Positions 52,505 to 60,747 of a stretch of 64,000 nucleotides of DNA are shown here, piece by piece (positions within the stretch are counted from its first letter, which is position 1; each line of letters opens with the position of its first letter). The position numbers were made by a program, and so were the translations under genes. The notes beneath the pieces are model-generated. The model was given only the letters and a program-made list of their open reading frames with translations. It had not been told where the DNA came from and searched no databases. The DNA is from Multivorans sp965232105 (GTDB taxonomy: Bacteria > Acidobacteriota > Thermoanaerobaculia > Multivoradales > Multivoraceae): contig OZ246956.1 of assembly GCA_965232105.1 (NCBI GenBank), positions 1,922,001 to 1,986,000 of the forward strand. The letters are read 5' to 3'.

Positions 52505-53863
52505 TCAGCCGCCGCTGGTCTCGGCAGCCGCTGCCGCTGCCTCCCGCTGCTTGCGCCGGAACTCGCGCACTTGCTCGATCTGCTCCTTCAGCGCGTCGGG
52601 CACGATGAAGGTGGGCATGTTCGTCTGCTGCGTCCGGTCGCTGAACGTGTAGTGGATGAAGCCGACCATCATCTCGTCGGTCGTAGCCTCGCCCCAGGTC
52701 ACGTTCGACGTGGGATCGGGGTTCGCCAGGTTGTCGGCTGAGTTGTCGAACTTCGCGTCGACGCGGATCGTCGTGCCGGCGGGGATGACCCTGGGTTCCG
52801 TCGGCGTGTAGGTGAGCTGCCAGTTGAAGTCGTAGTTCGGCACGTCGAGCAGGACTTCCTTGCGGCCGTCCGGGTACTCGGCCGTGAACGTCATCGCCTT
52901 GCCCCGCAGGTGCATGTGCGGCGTGAAGTCGAAGAGGACCGCTTCGTGCTCGGTGGTGAACGACGACCAGGAGTGGTAGTCGGCGTCGCCCGCCGGGATG
53001 TTCAGGGTCGGGTCGACCAGCCACAGGGTCTCGACCACGTTCTCGGGCTTCTCGTCGTGGAAGTAGAGGCCCATCGTCGTCTGGTCGGTGCCGCCGGTGC
53101 CGGGGCCCGGGGTCTTGTGGTAGTGCATCTGAAAAAACAGCGTGCTGTTCGGCGGCATGCGCATTCCGTGGCCTTCGGCGAACTGGAGCGGCGCCACGCC
53201 GGGTCCCCAGCCGCCGACGAAGGTGAGGTCCAGGGTCCCGGTCGCGCTCTGCACGCCGGCGAGCGTGGCGTCGGGCGGCGCGAGGTAGGTCAACTGGTGA
53301 TGTACGCCTTCGACGAAACCGGGGTGGATCTCGATCGCCCGGATCCAGCGCTCTTCGTCGACCGGGTTGTCCACCTGGAGCCACTCGTAGTGATCCTCGA
53401 TGTCATCGGAGACGTGGTACTCCGGGGCCGTGTAGACGAGGTCAGGCGGTCCGAGCTTCCACTCCGAGGAGAAGCTGGGCGGCTCCGGCGCCTGTGCGAG
53501 GTCGCCAGCCGGTGCGCCCGCGGCCACCCAGCGGTTCAGCGTCTCGATCTCGGCGTCAGTGAGGCTGGGGTCCTCCACAAACGCCCCGTGCTCCGGGTTC
53601 GCGAACCACGGCGGCATCGTCCGGTCGGTCGTGACCTTGCGGATCGACTTCGCCCACGGGCGCGTCTCGTCGTAGGTCAGGAGCGACATGGGCGCTGTCT
53701 GTCCGGGGCGATGACAGCTCACGCAGTTCGCGTGCAGGATAGGCGCTACGTGTTCCGCCCAGGTCACCGCCGAGGGGTCCGCGTTGTTGGCCGGCGGTGC
53801 GGCGACCGCGACGGTCGCGATGAGCGCGAGGCTGGCTATGAGGACGGTGAGACGGGACTTCAT
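52505..53863 (-). CDS. Cytochrome c / copper monooxygenase (PHM)-like fusion, secreted (second copy)
   Basis: A 452-residue paralogue of the protein at 6446-8026. It has a signal peptide (LIASLALIATVAVAA), the heme motif CVSCH (HANCVSCHRPGQTAPMSLLT), and PHM-like copper-site candidates in GVHHQLTYLAP, FQMHYHKTPG and TPHMHLRGKAM. The middle and the C-terminal ends differ most; this copy ends in an Ala/Glu-rich helix (REFRRKQREAAAAAAETSGG). The start ATG 53863 gives the complete signal peptide. The same reaction as its paralogue is expected, but the substrate is unknown. Confidence 0.85.
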   Translation of the reverse strand: MKSRLTVLIASLALIATVAVAAPPANNADPSAVTWAEHVAPILHANCVSCHRPGQTAPMSLLTYDETRPWAKSIRKVTTDRTMPPWFANPEHGAFVEDPSLTDAEIETLNRWVAAGAPAGDLAQAPEPPSFSSEWKLGPPDLVYTAPEYHVSDDIEDHYEWLQVDNPVDEERWIRAIEIHPGFVEGVHHQLTYLAPPDATLAGVQSATGTLDLTFVGGWGPGVAPLQFAEGHGMRMPPNSTLFFQMHYHKTPGPGTGGTDQTTMGLYFHDEKPENVVETLWLVDPTLNIPAGDADYHSWSSFTTEHEAVLFDFTPHMHLRGKAMTFTAEYPDGRKEVLLDVPNYDFNWQLTYTPTEPRVIPAGTTIRVDAKFDNSADNLANPDPTSNVTWGEATTDEMMVGFIHYTFSDRTQQTNMPTFIVPDALKEQIEQVREFRRKQREAAAAAAETSGG

Positions 53864-53946
53864 GGGGTTCTCCTTGGGCGGATCGGAGTCCGTGTGGAGG
53901 CGAGTGTAGCCGGGAAAGCGACCGGAGGCCGGCGTGGGACGTTCGA

Positions 53947-54918
53947 TCAATCGAACGCGCTGAGGATCTCCTCGTCGATCTGCTGCCAGGCCTCCGGCCG
54001 GTTGCCGACGCCACAGAGGACGATCTCCTCGGCGCCGGCTTCGACGTACTGGTGCAGCAGGTCCTGAACGTAGGAAGCGGTGCCCCAGCAGTACCAGGGT
54101 TGGCCGGGTGACTTCGCGGCTTCCGCGTCGTTCGCGAAGAGCCGGAAGGGCAGGCCGACCGTTCTCTTGATCTCCGCCGGGTCGCGGCCGGCGTCCTCGC
54201 AGTGGCGGTCGAGAACCTGCTGCTTGTGCCGGAAGACATCGACTCCGGCCGGGTGCCAGAAGTCCAGATTGCTGATGTCGCCGTAGCGGGCGCAGGTGCG
54301 CAGCGTCCGCTTCTCGCCGTTGCCGCCGATCAGGATGGGGATGTTGGCCGTCCCGGTGGACCGCGGCCGCGTCGAACCCGGCGCGAGCGGCGCCTCGTCC
54401 AGGCGGTAGTGCTTCCCCTCGAACGTGACCTTCTCGCCCTCCTCCGCCGTGAACAGGAGGCGGATGAGCTGAGCCGCCTCCTCGAGGCGGTCCGAGCGCT
54501 CGCGCAGGGTGGGGAAGTCCCAGCCGTAGGCCGTGTGTTCGCGCTCGAACCAGGCGGCGCCGATTCCCAGCTCCATGCGCCCGCCGCTGATGTGGTCGAC
54601 GCTGGCGCAGATCTTCGCGAGCAGGGCGGGATTGCGGTAGGTGACGCCGCAGGCGAGCGTGCCGAGGCGGACCCGCTTGGTCAGGACCGCCGCCGCGGTG
54701 ATCAGGGTCCACACCTCGAGGGCCGACAGGTGTTCGTCGTTGGGAGCGGCCGGCGGCAGGAAGTGATCCGAGAACCACAGGCTGCTCCAGGCGCCGTTCT
54801 CGATCGCCTGAACCGTGGCCTCCGTCTCCGACCACGGCACGCGGTAGCTGCTGAGCTGGGCGCCGAACCCGATTGGCGCGTTTCGCGCCAAGCGCGAACC
54901 AGTCCGAGCACGCGTCAT
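53947..54918 (-). CDS. LLM-class (F420-dependent-type) oxidoreductase with repeat-derived start
   Basis: A 323-residue luciferase-like TIM-barrel oxidoreductase, probably using F420 or FMN. Family blocks are GAQLSSYRVPWSETEATVQA, LGTLACGVTYRNPALLAKIC, VDHISGGRMELGIGAAWFER, and ILIGGNGEKRTLRTCARYGD. The only start codon before the conserved core (GFGAQLSSY) is ATG 54918, which lies inside a palindromic element; its first 16 residues (MTRARTGSRLARNAPI) are element-derived. The native start appears to have been replaced. The gene is divergent from the MFS gene at 54995. Confidence 0.83.
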   Translation of the reverse strand: MTRARTGSRLARNAPIGFGAQLSSYRVPWSETEATVQAIENGAWSSLWFSDHFLPPAAPNDEHLSALEVWTLITAAAVLTKRVRLGTLACGVTYRNPALLAKICASVDHISGGRMELGIGAAWFEREHTAYGWDFPTLRERSDRLEEAAQLIRLLFTAEEGEKVTFEGKHYRLDEAPLAPGSTRPRSTGTANIPILIGGNGEKRTLRTCARYGDISNLDFWHPAGVDVFRHKQQVLDRHCEDAGRDPAEIKRTVGLPFRLFANDAEAAKSPGQPWYCWGTASYVQDLLHQYVEAGAEEIVLCGVGNRPEAWQQIDEEILSAFD

Positions 54919-54935
54919 CGGGTGCTCGGATGGAA
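54872..54935 (-). repeat. Composite palindromic element core (B5), supplies a start codon
   Basis: Minus strand: CATCCGAGCACCCG...CGTGCTCGGAC (hairpin 1), GGTTCGCGC linker, then TTGGCGCG/CGCGCCAA (hairpin 2, compensated relative to other copies). The ATG within hairpin 1 is the start of the LLM oxidoreductase gene. Confidence 0.8.
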
Positions 54936-54994
54936 CTCCATGGGCCTTAGGCTACCTCAACTGGTACGCTGTTCCAAGTTTGTGACGCGCAGCG

Positions 54995-56563
54995 ATGACA
55001 GACGACATCCAGGCTCAGACGGCCGCCTACTCACCCGGCCGCCGGCGGCCCGATCGTCGGCGAATCGTGCCGCTGCGCACCAAGCTCGCCTTCTCCTCCG
55101 GCGCCTTTCAGCAGGGGATGTTGGTTGCCGCCCGCATCACCACCCTGATCTTCTACAACCAGGTCCTTGGAGTGTCTGCGGCGCTGTGCGGCGTGGCCTA
55201 CCTGGTCGCGAGCATCGTCGACGCGGTGTCCGATCCGCTGGTCGGAGCGATCTCCGACCGCTTCCGGAGCCGATGGGGGCGCCGCCACCCGTTGATGCTG
55301 ATGTCGGCCCTCCCGATCACGGTCTCGTTCTACTTCCTGTATCAGCCGGTCTCGGGACTGGGGGAGAGCGGCCTCTTCGCGTGGCTGCTCTGCTTCCTCG
55401 TCCTGCTCCGCATCGCTTCGTCCCTTTTCAACATCCCGCGCGACGCGCTGGGCGCGGAACTCACGGACGACTACCACGAGCGGACCTCGATCTTTGGTTG
55501 GTACAACGTCTTCGCCACGGGTGCCGCGGTCGGGCTGAGTCTGCTGGTCCTGAACGCGATCTTTCCGTCCACGCCGGAGTTCAGCAACGGTTTTCTCGAC
55601 CCGAGCCGGTACGTCATTCTGGCCGCGTTCGGCGCCGTCGTGGTTCTCGCGGCCGTTCTGGCGTCGACCTTCGGCACGGTCGACCAGATTCCACATCTGC
55701 ACCCGACCGCGCACCGGCGCTTCAGCATCCGCGACCACCACGGCGAGCTGCGGCAGCTCTTCGCGAATCGTTCGTTCGTGTCGGTGACCGTCTCCTGGCT
55801 GACCATCGCCGCGGCCCAGGGGGTGCTGGACATGGTCAGCGTCTACACCTGGATCTGGGTCTACGGCCTGTCGACCGAACAGTTCTCGGTCCTGGCCTTC
55901 GCAAAGATCCCCGGGATCATCGTCGCCCTGCCGCTCGCCGCCTGGATGACACGCCGCTTCGACAAGAAGCCGACGGTGATCATCACCACCGCGGTTTCGG
56001 CCATCCTGGTGGCCTTTCCGCATGTACTGCGCCTGGCGGGTCTGTTCCCCGGGAACGAATCGCCGCTGCTGCTGCCCCTGCTGTTCGGGCCGTTGTTCAT
56101 CGGCTATGCCCTGGTGACGGTCATGGTCATCGTGGTCGACTCCCAGTTGGTCGACATCGCGGACGACCACGAACTCCGGACCGGCAGCCGGGCCGAGGGC
56201 ACGATCTTCTCGGTTCGGGAGTTCGCGATGAAGGCGACGGAAGGGTTCGGCGGTCTGATCGGAGGCTTCGGACTGGAGCTGATCCGGTTCCCGCAGAACG
56301 CCGAAACGGAAGGAGTGTCGGCGGGGACCCTCACCGGCCTGCTGGTGATGAGCGGGCCGCTCTGCCTCGTGATCTACGGTGTAGGCATTCTGTTCATGAC
56401 GATGTATCGCCTGAACGCCGGCAGGCATGAGGAGATTCTGACCGTGCTGGAGGCGAGGCGAGCGGCGGGTGCGACGGGAGTGCCATCCGAACGCCCGCCG
56501 ACGGGCGCTCGGACTGGTTCGCAGGTGGCGCGGATTCGCGCCACCTGGGATGATGGCGGATGA
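54995..56563 (+). CDS. MFS/GPH-type sugar-cation symporter with repeat-derived tail
   Basis: A 522-residue carrier with 12 hydrophobic segments. The motif FRSRWGRRHPLMLMSALPIT after segment 2-3 is the glycoside-pentoside-hexuronide (GPH) signature, and DDYHERTSIFGWYNVFATGA supports it. It should take up a glycoside or related solute with H+ or Na+. The last 25 residues (SERPPTGARTGSQVARIRAT...) come from a palindromic element. Because the element is open in this frame, the stop now overlaps the start of the next gene as ATGA. Confidence 0.87.
   Translation: MTDDIQAQTAAYSPGRRRPDRRRIVPLRTKLAFSSGAFQQGMLVAARITTLIFYNQVLGVSAALCGVAYLVASIVDAVSDPLVGAISDRFRSRWGRRHPLMLMSALPITVSFYFLYQPVSGLGESGLFAWLLCFLVLLRIASSLFNIPRDALGAELTDDYHERTSIFGWYNVFATGAAVGLSLLVLNAIFPSTPEFSNGFLDPSRYVILAAFGAVVVLAAVLASTFGTVDQIPHLHPTAHRRFSIRDHHGELRQLFANRSFVSVTVSWLTIAAAQGVLDMVSVYTWIWVYGLSTEQFSVLAFAKIPGIIVALPLAAWMTRRFDKKPTVIITTAVSAILVAFPHVLRLAGLFPGNESPLLLPLLFGPLFIGYALVTVMVIVVDSQLVDIADDHELRTGSRAEGTIFSVREFAMKATEGFGGLIGGFGLELIRFPQNAETEGVSAGTLTGLLVMSGPLCLVIYGVGILFMTMYRLNAGRHEEILTVLEARRAAGATGVPSERPPTGARTGSQVARIRATWDDGG
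56481..56549 (+). repeat. Composite palindromic element core (B6), in frame at MFS 3' end
   Basis: CATCCGAACGCCCG and CGGGCGCTCGGAC form hairpin 1; GGTTCGC links it to AGGTGGCGCG/CGCGCCACCT, hairpin 2. It is read as the C-terminal tail of the MFS protein and ends 11 bases before the next start. Confidence 0.85.
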
Positions 56564-57177
56564 GCCTGGAGCAGCTCAAGCGGGACTTCGATCGGGACGG
56601 CTACGTTGTCGTGCGCGGCTTTCTTTCCTCCGCGGAGGTCGAGGAGTTGCGGACCCGAGCGGTGCGATGCCTCGGCGAGGTCAAGAGAGGTAAGGAGTAC
56701 CCGGGCGTCGTCAAGAACCTGAACAGGATCGATCCCTGGTTCGAAGATCTGCTCCAGCGCGGCAATCAGGCCGAGCTGATCTCAGCGCTGCTGGAGGACG
56801 ATTTGGAGCCGGCCTCCGCTGCCTGGTTCGAGAGGATTCCCGGTGAGACGTCGGGGATCAAGCCTCATGTCGATGCCGTCGGCCACCGGCGCAGGGGCGC
56901 GACGGCCTGGATCGCCCTGGACCGCGCGGACCGGGAGAACGGCTGCCTCTACTACGCGAAGGGCACGCACCGGCGGGAACTGCCGGCCGTTGTGGGCCTG
57001 GAAGGCTTCAGCGCCGAGTCCAAGGAGGCGGTGGCGGTCGAGGTCGAGCCGGGCGACGCAGCCATCCACAACTCCCGCACCGTGCACTGGTCGGAGGCGA
57101 ATCGCAGCGAGCGGCCGCGTCAGGCGATCACTTACTTCTACTGGGCGGCTTCGACCGCAGGAGGAACCGACGGATGA
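56560..57177 (+). CDS. Phytanoyl-CoA dioxygenase (PhyH)-family Fe(II)/2-oxoglutarate oxygenase
   Basis: A 205-residue double-stranded beta-helix oxygenase, short for the family. It starts MSLEQLKRDFDRDGYVVVRG; iron ligands are HVD (IKPHVDAVGH) and a distal His in SRTVHWSEANRSERPR, with Arg of RPRQAIT for 2-oxoglutarate. It probably hydroxylates a small organic molecule. Its ATG overlaps the upstream MFS stop and its stop overlaps the downstream S12 start (both ATGA), so uptake, oxidation and hydrolysis genes are translated together. Confidence 0.87.
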   Translation: MSLEQLKRDFDRDGYVVVRGFLSSAEVEELRTRAVRCLGEVKRGKEYPGVVKNLNRIDPWFEDLLQRGNQAELISALLEDDLEPASAAWFERIPGETSGIKPHVDAVGHRRRGATAWIALDRADRENGCLYYAKGTHRRELPAVVGLEGFSAESKEAVAVEVEPGDAAIHNSRTVHWSEANRSERPRQAITYFYWAASTAGGTDG

Positions 57178-58445
57178 TCGAGATCAGGAAGCGCTTCAGA
57201 ACCATTGTCGTCGCGGTGGTCGCGGCGACGATCGGCTGGACGGCGCTGCCCGCGGAGGAGATTCCTGTCGCCTCGCCCGAGGACGTGGGGATGTCGAGCG
57301 AGCGCCTGCGCGAGATCGATGCCGTGATCAAGCGGCACATCGACGCCGGCGAGATTCAGGGCGCGGTCACGGCCGTGGCCCGGCGCGGCAAGGTCGTCCA
57401 CTTCGAGGCGTACGGCTTGATGGACGTCGCGCGGGCTCGGCCGATGGAGAAGGACTCGATCTTCCGGATGGCATCCTCGTCGAAGCCCGTGCTCGGAGTG
57501 GCGGCGATGATGATGATCGAGGAGGGGCGTTTTCGACCGGCGGACGAGGTCGCGCAGTACCTGCCCGAGTTCGCCGACATGCAGGTCGCCGTGCTCAAGG
57601 AGCCGGCGAACGAGGATGTGAGCCCGGCGTTCGCGGCGCCGGGGCAGGCGCCGGAACACCGCCTCGTGCCGGCGAAGCGGCGGATCACGATCCATGACCT
57701 GCTGACGCATACCTCCGGGCTCGGCAGCTACGGCCTGGGTACGGCGGTTGCCGGCCTCCCCGAGCTCGGGCCGGAGGACACCCTGGCGACGCGCGTCCCG
57801 CTCTACGCGGGGATGCCGCTCGACTTTCAGCCGGGCTCGCAATGGGGCTACAGCCCGCGCATCGGACACGACGTGGTCGCCCGCATCATCGAGATCGTCT
57901 CGGGCACGCCTTACGACGAGTTCCTTCGCAAACGGATCTTCGAGCCGCTCGGCATGGCCGACACCCACTTCTTCCTGCCGCCGGAGAAGGAGCCCCGGCG
58001 CGTGGTGATTCACGGCCTCGACGGCAAGTCGAAGGGCTGGGGCAAGCCGAGCCGCTACCCCTCGGCCTCCGGCGGACTCTCCAGCACCGCGGACGACTAC
58101 CTCCGTTTCGAGCAGATGCTCGCGAACGGCGGCGAGTTGTTCGGGAACCGCCTCCTGAGCGCGGAGTCGGTTGCGCGGATGACGAGCAACCAGGTGGGTG
58201 ACCTCTACGGCGGCAAGGGCAAGCAGCCGGGCTCGGGGTTCGGCTACGCCGTGTCCGTCCTGCTCGACCCGGTTGCCGCGAAAAGTGCGCGCGGCAAGGG
58301 TTCCTTCGGCTGGGGCGGTGCGTTCGGGACGGTGTCCTGGACCGATCCGGCGAACCAGATCACGGCCGTGCTGTTGGTCCAGCAGGGCGCCAAGGATGGG
58401 GCTTCGGCTTTCGAGCAGGCGATCCGCGACGCAATGGTCGAGTGA
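57174..58445 (+). CDS. Secreted S12/beta-lactamase-family serine hydrolase
   Basis: A 423-residue exported hydrolase. A signal peptide (IVVAVVAATIGWTALPAE) is followed by SxxK in RMASSSKPVLGV, the Tyr motif WGYSPRIGHD and a variant of the HxG motif (FGWGGAFGTVSW, Trp in place of His). These changes are usual in esterase-like members. It starts at ATG 57174, overlapping the PhyH stop. It resembles the S12 protein at 3727-5316 only in the catalytic domain and has no acidic linker. Confidence 0.88.
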   Translation: MIEIRKRFRTIVVAVVAATIGWTALPAEEIPVASPEDVGMSSERLREIDAVIKRHIDAGEIQGAVTAVARRGKVVHFEAYGLMDVARARPMEKDSIFRMASSSKPVLGVAAMMMIEEGRFRPADEVAQYLPEFADMQVAVLKEPANEDVSPAFAAPGQAPEHRLVPAKRRITIHDLLTHTSGLGSYGLGTAVAGLPELGPEDTLATRVPLYAGMPLDFQPGSQWGYSPRIGHDVVARIIEIVSGTPYDEFLRKRIFEPLGMADTHFFLPPEKEPRRVVIHGLDGKSKGWGKPSRYPSASGGLSSTADDYLRFEQMLANGGELFGNRLLSAESVARMTSNQVGDLYGGKGKQPGSGFGYAVSVLLDPVAAKSARGKGSFGWGGAFGTVSWTDPANQITAVLLVQQGAKDGASAFEQAIRDAMVE

Positions 58446-58466
58446 CAGGGCCCGTTCGTCTCGACG

Positions 58467-58541
58467 AGGAACCCGGGTGGCGCGACATCGCGCCACCCGT
58501 GAACCACTCCGCGCGCCCGACATCGGGCGGACGGAAGGCAT
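58467..58541 (-). repeat. Composite palindromic element core (B7), intergenic
   Basis: Minus strand: CCGTCCGCCCGATGTCGGGC (hairpin 1, degraded), TGGTTCAC linker, GGGTGGCGCG/CGCGCCACCC (hairpin 2), then GGGTTCC. It lies just after the S12 hydrolase stop and before the VapBC promoter. Confidence 0.82.
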
Positions 58542-58570
58542 CTGGATCGGTTCGACTTCGCCTGACATCT

Positions 58571-58599
58571 TTGACATCAGAACGGGCTCTGCGTATGGT
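58571..58599 (+). promoter_or_regulatory. Strong sigma70-like promoter of the VapBC-type operon
   Basis: A perfect TTGACA (58571-58576), a 17-base spacer and TATGGT (58594-58599). The antitoxin ATG is at 58606, so transcription would start at or next to the start codon, giving a leaderless or near-leaderless mRNA. No RBS is present. The -10 element is identical to that of the Xre-RES operon. Confidence 0.55.
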
Positions 58600-58605
58600 G
58601 ACTTG

Positions 58606-58884
58606 ATGCGCACCACGCTGACCATCGAGGAAGACATCGCCGCCAGGATCGAGGAACTCCGGAAGCGGGAAGGGCAGTCGCTCAAGCAGGTGGTCAACCT
58701 GCTGTTGCGCGACGGCCTCCACCGGCAGGGCCGGTCCCGGGCGAAGCCGTACCGCACCCGCCCCAGCGAACTCGGTCTGCGCCCGGGCTTCGATGCCGTG
58801 CGGTTGAATCAGCTCGCCGACGAGTTCGAGGTCGACGGGCGTCTGGAGAGCGAGGCGCGTCTACGATCAGGTTCGGTTCGCTGA
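58606..58884 (+). CDS. vapB: VapB-type ribbon-helix-helix antitoxin
   Basis: A 92-residue antitoxin: RHH domain MRTTLTIEEDIAARIEELRK plus REGQSLKQVVNLLLRDGL, then a flexible toxin-binding region (ELGLRPGFDAVRLNQLADEF). It should bind the PIN toxin encoded next and repress their promoter. The stop TGA (58882-58884) overlaps the toxin start. Confidence 0.83.
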   Translation: MRTTLTIEEDIAARIEELRKREGQSLKQVVNLLLRDGLHRQGRSRAKPYRTRPSELGLRPGFDAVRLNQLADEFEVDGRLESEARLRSGSVR

Positions 58885-59333
58885 TCGTTCCGGACGTCAA
58901 TCTCCTCGTCTACTCGGTGGACTCGGGGAGTCCGTTCCATGTCGGGGCGCGCGGCTGGTGGGACGGCGTGCTCTCGTCGGAGTCGGACGTGGGGCTCTGC
59001 TACCCCAGCATCCTTGGGTTCGTGAGGATGACGACGAATCGTCGCGTGTTCGCCTCGCCCTTGGCGGTAGCGGACGCGCTGGATCGAGTGCAGAGCTGGG
59101 TGGATCAACCGAACGCGAACCTGCTGGCGCCCAGCGGCCGTCACTGGGCGATCCTCTCCGACCTGCTGCGGACGGTGAATGTCGGGGCCAACCTGACGAC
59201 GGATGCGCACATTGCCGCCTACGCCATCGAACACGCCGGCACCGTGTACTCGAACGACGGCGACTTCGGGCGTTTCGATGGCCTGCGGTGGAGGAACCCT
59301 CTGGCCTCGACCTCGAGACGGCCCTCAGCGTGA
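58881..59333 (+). CDS. vapC: VapC-type PIN-domain toxin, probable CTG start
   Basis: A 150-residue PIN ribonuclease toxin of the TIGR00028-like subgroup. The first acidic residue is in LIVPDVNLLVYSVDSG, then LGFVRMTTNRRVFASPL, NLTTDAHIAAYAIEHAG and SNDGDFGRFDGLRWRNPL with further Asp residues. The first catalytic Asp lies before the earliest GTG (58917), and no ATG, GTG or TTG precedes it in frame, whereas CTG at 58881 overlaps the antitoxin stop (CTGA) and gives MIVPDVNLLVY, the standard family start. AGG lies 9 bases upstream. I therefore start at CTG. Confidence 0.8.
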   Translation: MIVPDVNLLVYSVDSGSPFHVGARGWWDGVLSSESDVGLCYPSILGFVRMTTNRRVFASPLAVADALDRVQSWVDQPNANLLAPSGRHWAILSDLLRTVNVGANLTTDAHIAAYAIEHAGTVYSNDGDFGRFDGLRWRNPLASTSRRPSA

Positions 59334-59349
59334 CGGTCCGCTTCGCGCC

Positions 59350-60723
59350 TTGATCGGCGACAGCAGAGCGGCGGCCAAGGTCGGCGCGGCGGAACCGGCC
59401 GCCGACTACCCGTCCCTCGGCGCCGCGAACTACGGCGTCGTCCTCCTGTTCCTGGCCTACGTGCTGTCGTTTCTCGACCGCAACATCCTCTCGCTCCTGG
59501 TCGGTCCGATCCGCGAGCAGTTCGGGATCACGGACTTCCAGTACAGCCTGCTGGCCGGAGCCGCGTTCGCGCTGGTGTACAGCTTCGCGAGCTTTCCGCT
59601 GGGCCTGTTCGCCGATCGCTACTCGCGGAAGCTGATCGTCGCCGCCAGCGTCGCCTTCTGGAGCCTGGCGACCGCGGCGGGCGGTCTGGCGAACAGCGTG
59701 ACCCAACTGTTCGCTTCGCGCATGGCGGTCGGCGCCGGCGAGGCGGGGCTTGCGCCGCCCGCCTACTCGATCATCGCGGACAGCTTCCGTCCGGCGCACT
59801 TCGGCTACGCGATGTCCTTCTACAAGACGGGTGTGCGGGTGGGCGGCGGCCTTTCCCTGGTCATCGGCGGCCTGCTGATCGACTACTACACGCGGATCGG
59901 TCCGATCGACGTGCCCGTCATCGGCACGCTGCAGCCCTGGCAGGCGACGCTGGTGACGGTCGGCCTGCCGGGGGTGCTCCTGGCGCTCCTGCTGCTGACG
60001 ATGGTCGAGCCGCGGCGCAAGGAGATGGCGGTCTCGCGGAGCGGAAGGGAGCGGCTGCCGGTCGGCGAGTTCGTCAGGTTCATCTGGGAGCGCAAGCGCT
60101 GCTACCTGCCGTTGTTCATCGGCTCGTCGATGCTGGCGATGGCGGGGTACGGCTCCTCCGCGTGGTACCCCGAGTTCCTCGTCCGCAACTACGGCCTCAC
60201 GCGGGGGGAAGCCGGAACGAGCTACGGGACGATCTCGATCATCACCGGGGTCGTCGGCATCATGGTGGCGCCGTGGATCGCCAACCGCCTCGCGGCCCGG
60301 GGCTACAGGGACGCCTACGTACGCACCCTGCTGTGGACGACCGTGATCGCCACGCTGCCCTCGATCGCGGCGCCGCTTTTGGGCAGCGCGACGCTCACGC
60401 TGCTGGTGCTGATCCCCGGGATGATCTTCTCGGGCGCCTACCTCGGCGTCATGGCGGCAGCGTTCCAGCCGATCACGCCCAACCAGATGCGCGGCCAGGC
60501 TACGGCCTTCTACATCTTCCTGACCAGCTTCATCGGCATGGCCTTCGGCACCAGCACCCTGGCCGCGTTCACCGACTTCCTGTTCCAGGACGACGGCAAG
60601 GTCCACTACTCGCTCGCCACGATGCAGGCGATCTTCAAGCCGGCCGGAGCGCTCCTCTTCTGGTACTGCCTGTCGGCCTACCGGAAGGCGATGGAGGAGG
60701 CGGGGAAGTGGGAGGTGGACTGA
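59350..60723 (+). CDS. MFS transporter (Spinster-like)
   Basis: A 457-residue carrier with 12 hydrophobic segments. It opens with VVLLFLAYVLSFLDRNILSL, LVGPIREQFGITDFQYSLLA, then GLFADRYSRKLIVAASV (MFS motif A) and SRMAVGAGEAGLAPPAYSII, which is typical of Spinster-type members that move lipids or organic anions. The start is TTG 59350; longer in-frame readings overlap the toxin gene and are not hydrophobic. The substrate is unknown. Confidence 0.83.
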   Translation: MIGDSRAAAKVGAAEPAADYPSLGAANYGVVLLFLAYVLSFLDRNILSLLVGPIREQFGITDFQYSLLAGAAFALVYSFASFPLGLFADRYSRKLIVAASVAFWSLATAAGGLANSVTQLFASRMAVGAGEAGLAPPAYSIIADSFRPAHFGYAMSFYKTGVRVGGGLSLVIGGLLIDYYTRIGPIDVPVIGTLQPWQATLVTVGLPGVLLALLLLTMVEPRRKEMAVSRSGRERLPVGEFVRFIWERKRCYLPLFIGSSMLAMAGYGSSAWYPEFLVRNYGLTRGEAGTSYGTISIITGVVGIMVAPWIANRLAARGYRDAYVRTLLWTTVIATLPSIAAPLLGSATLTLLVLIPGMIFSGAYLGVMAAAFQPITPNQMRGQATAFYIFLTSFIGMAFGTSTLAAFTDFLFQDDGKVHYSLATMQAIFKPAGALLFWYCLSAYRKAMEEAGKWEVD

Positions 60724-60747
60724 GGGGGCAGGATCCGCCCGCGTCGG

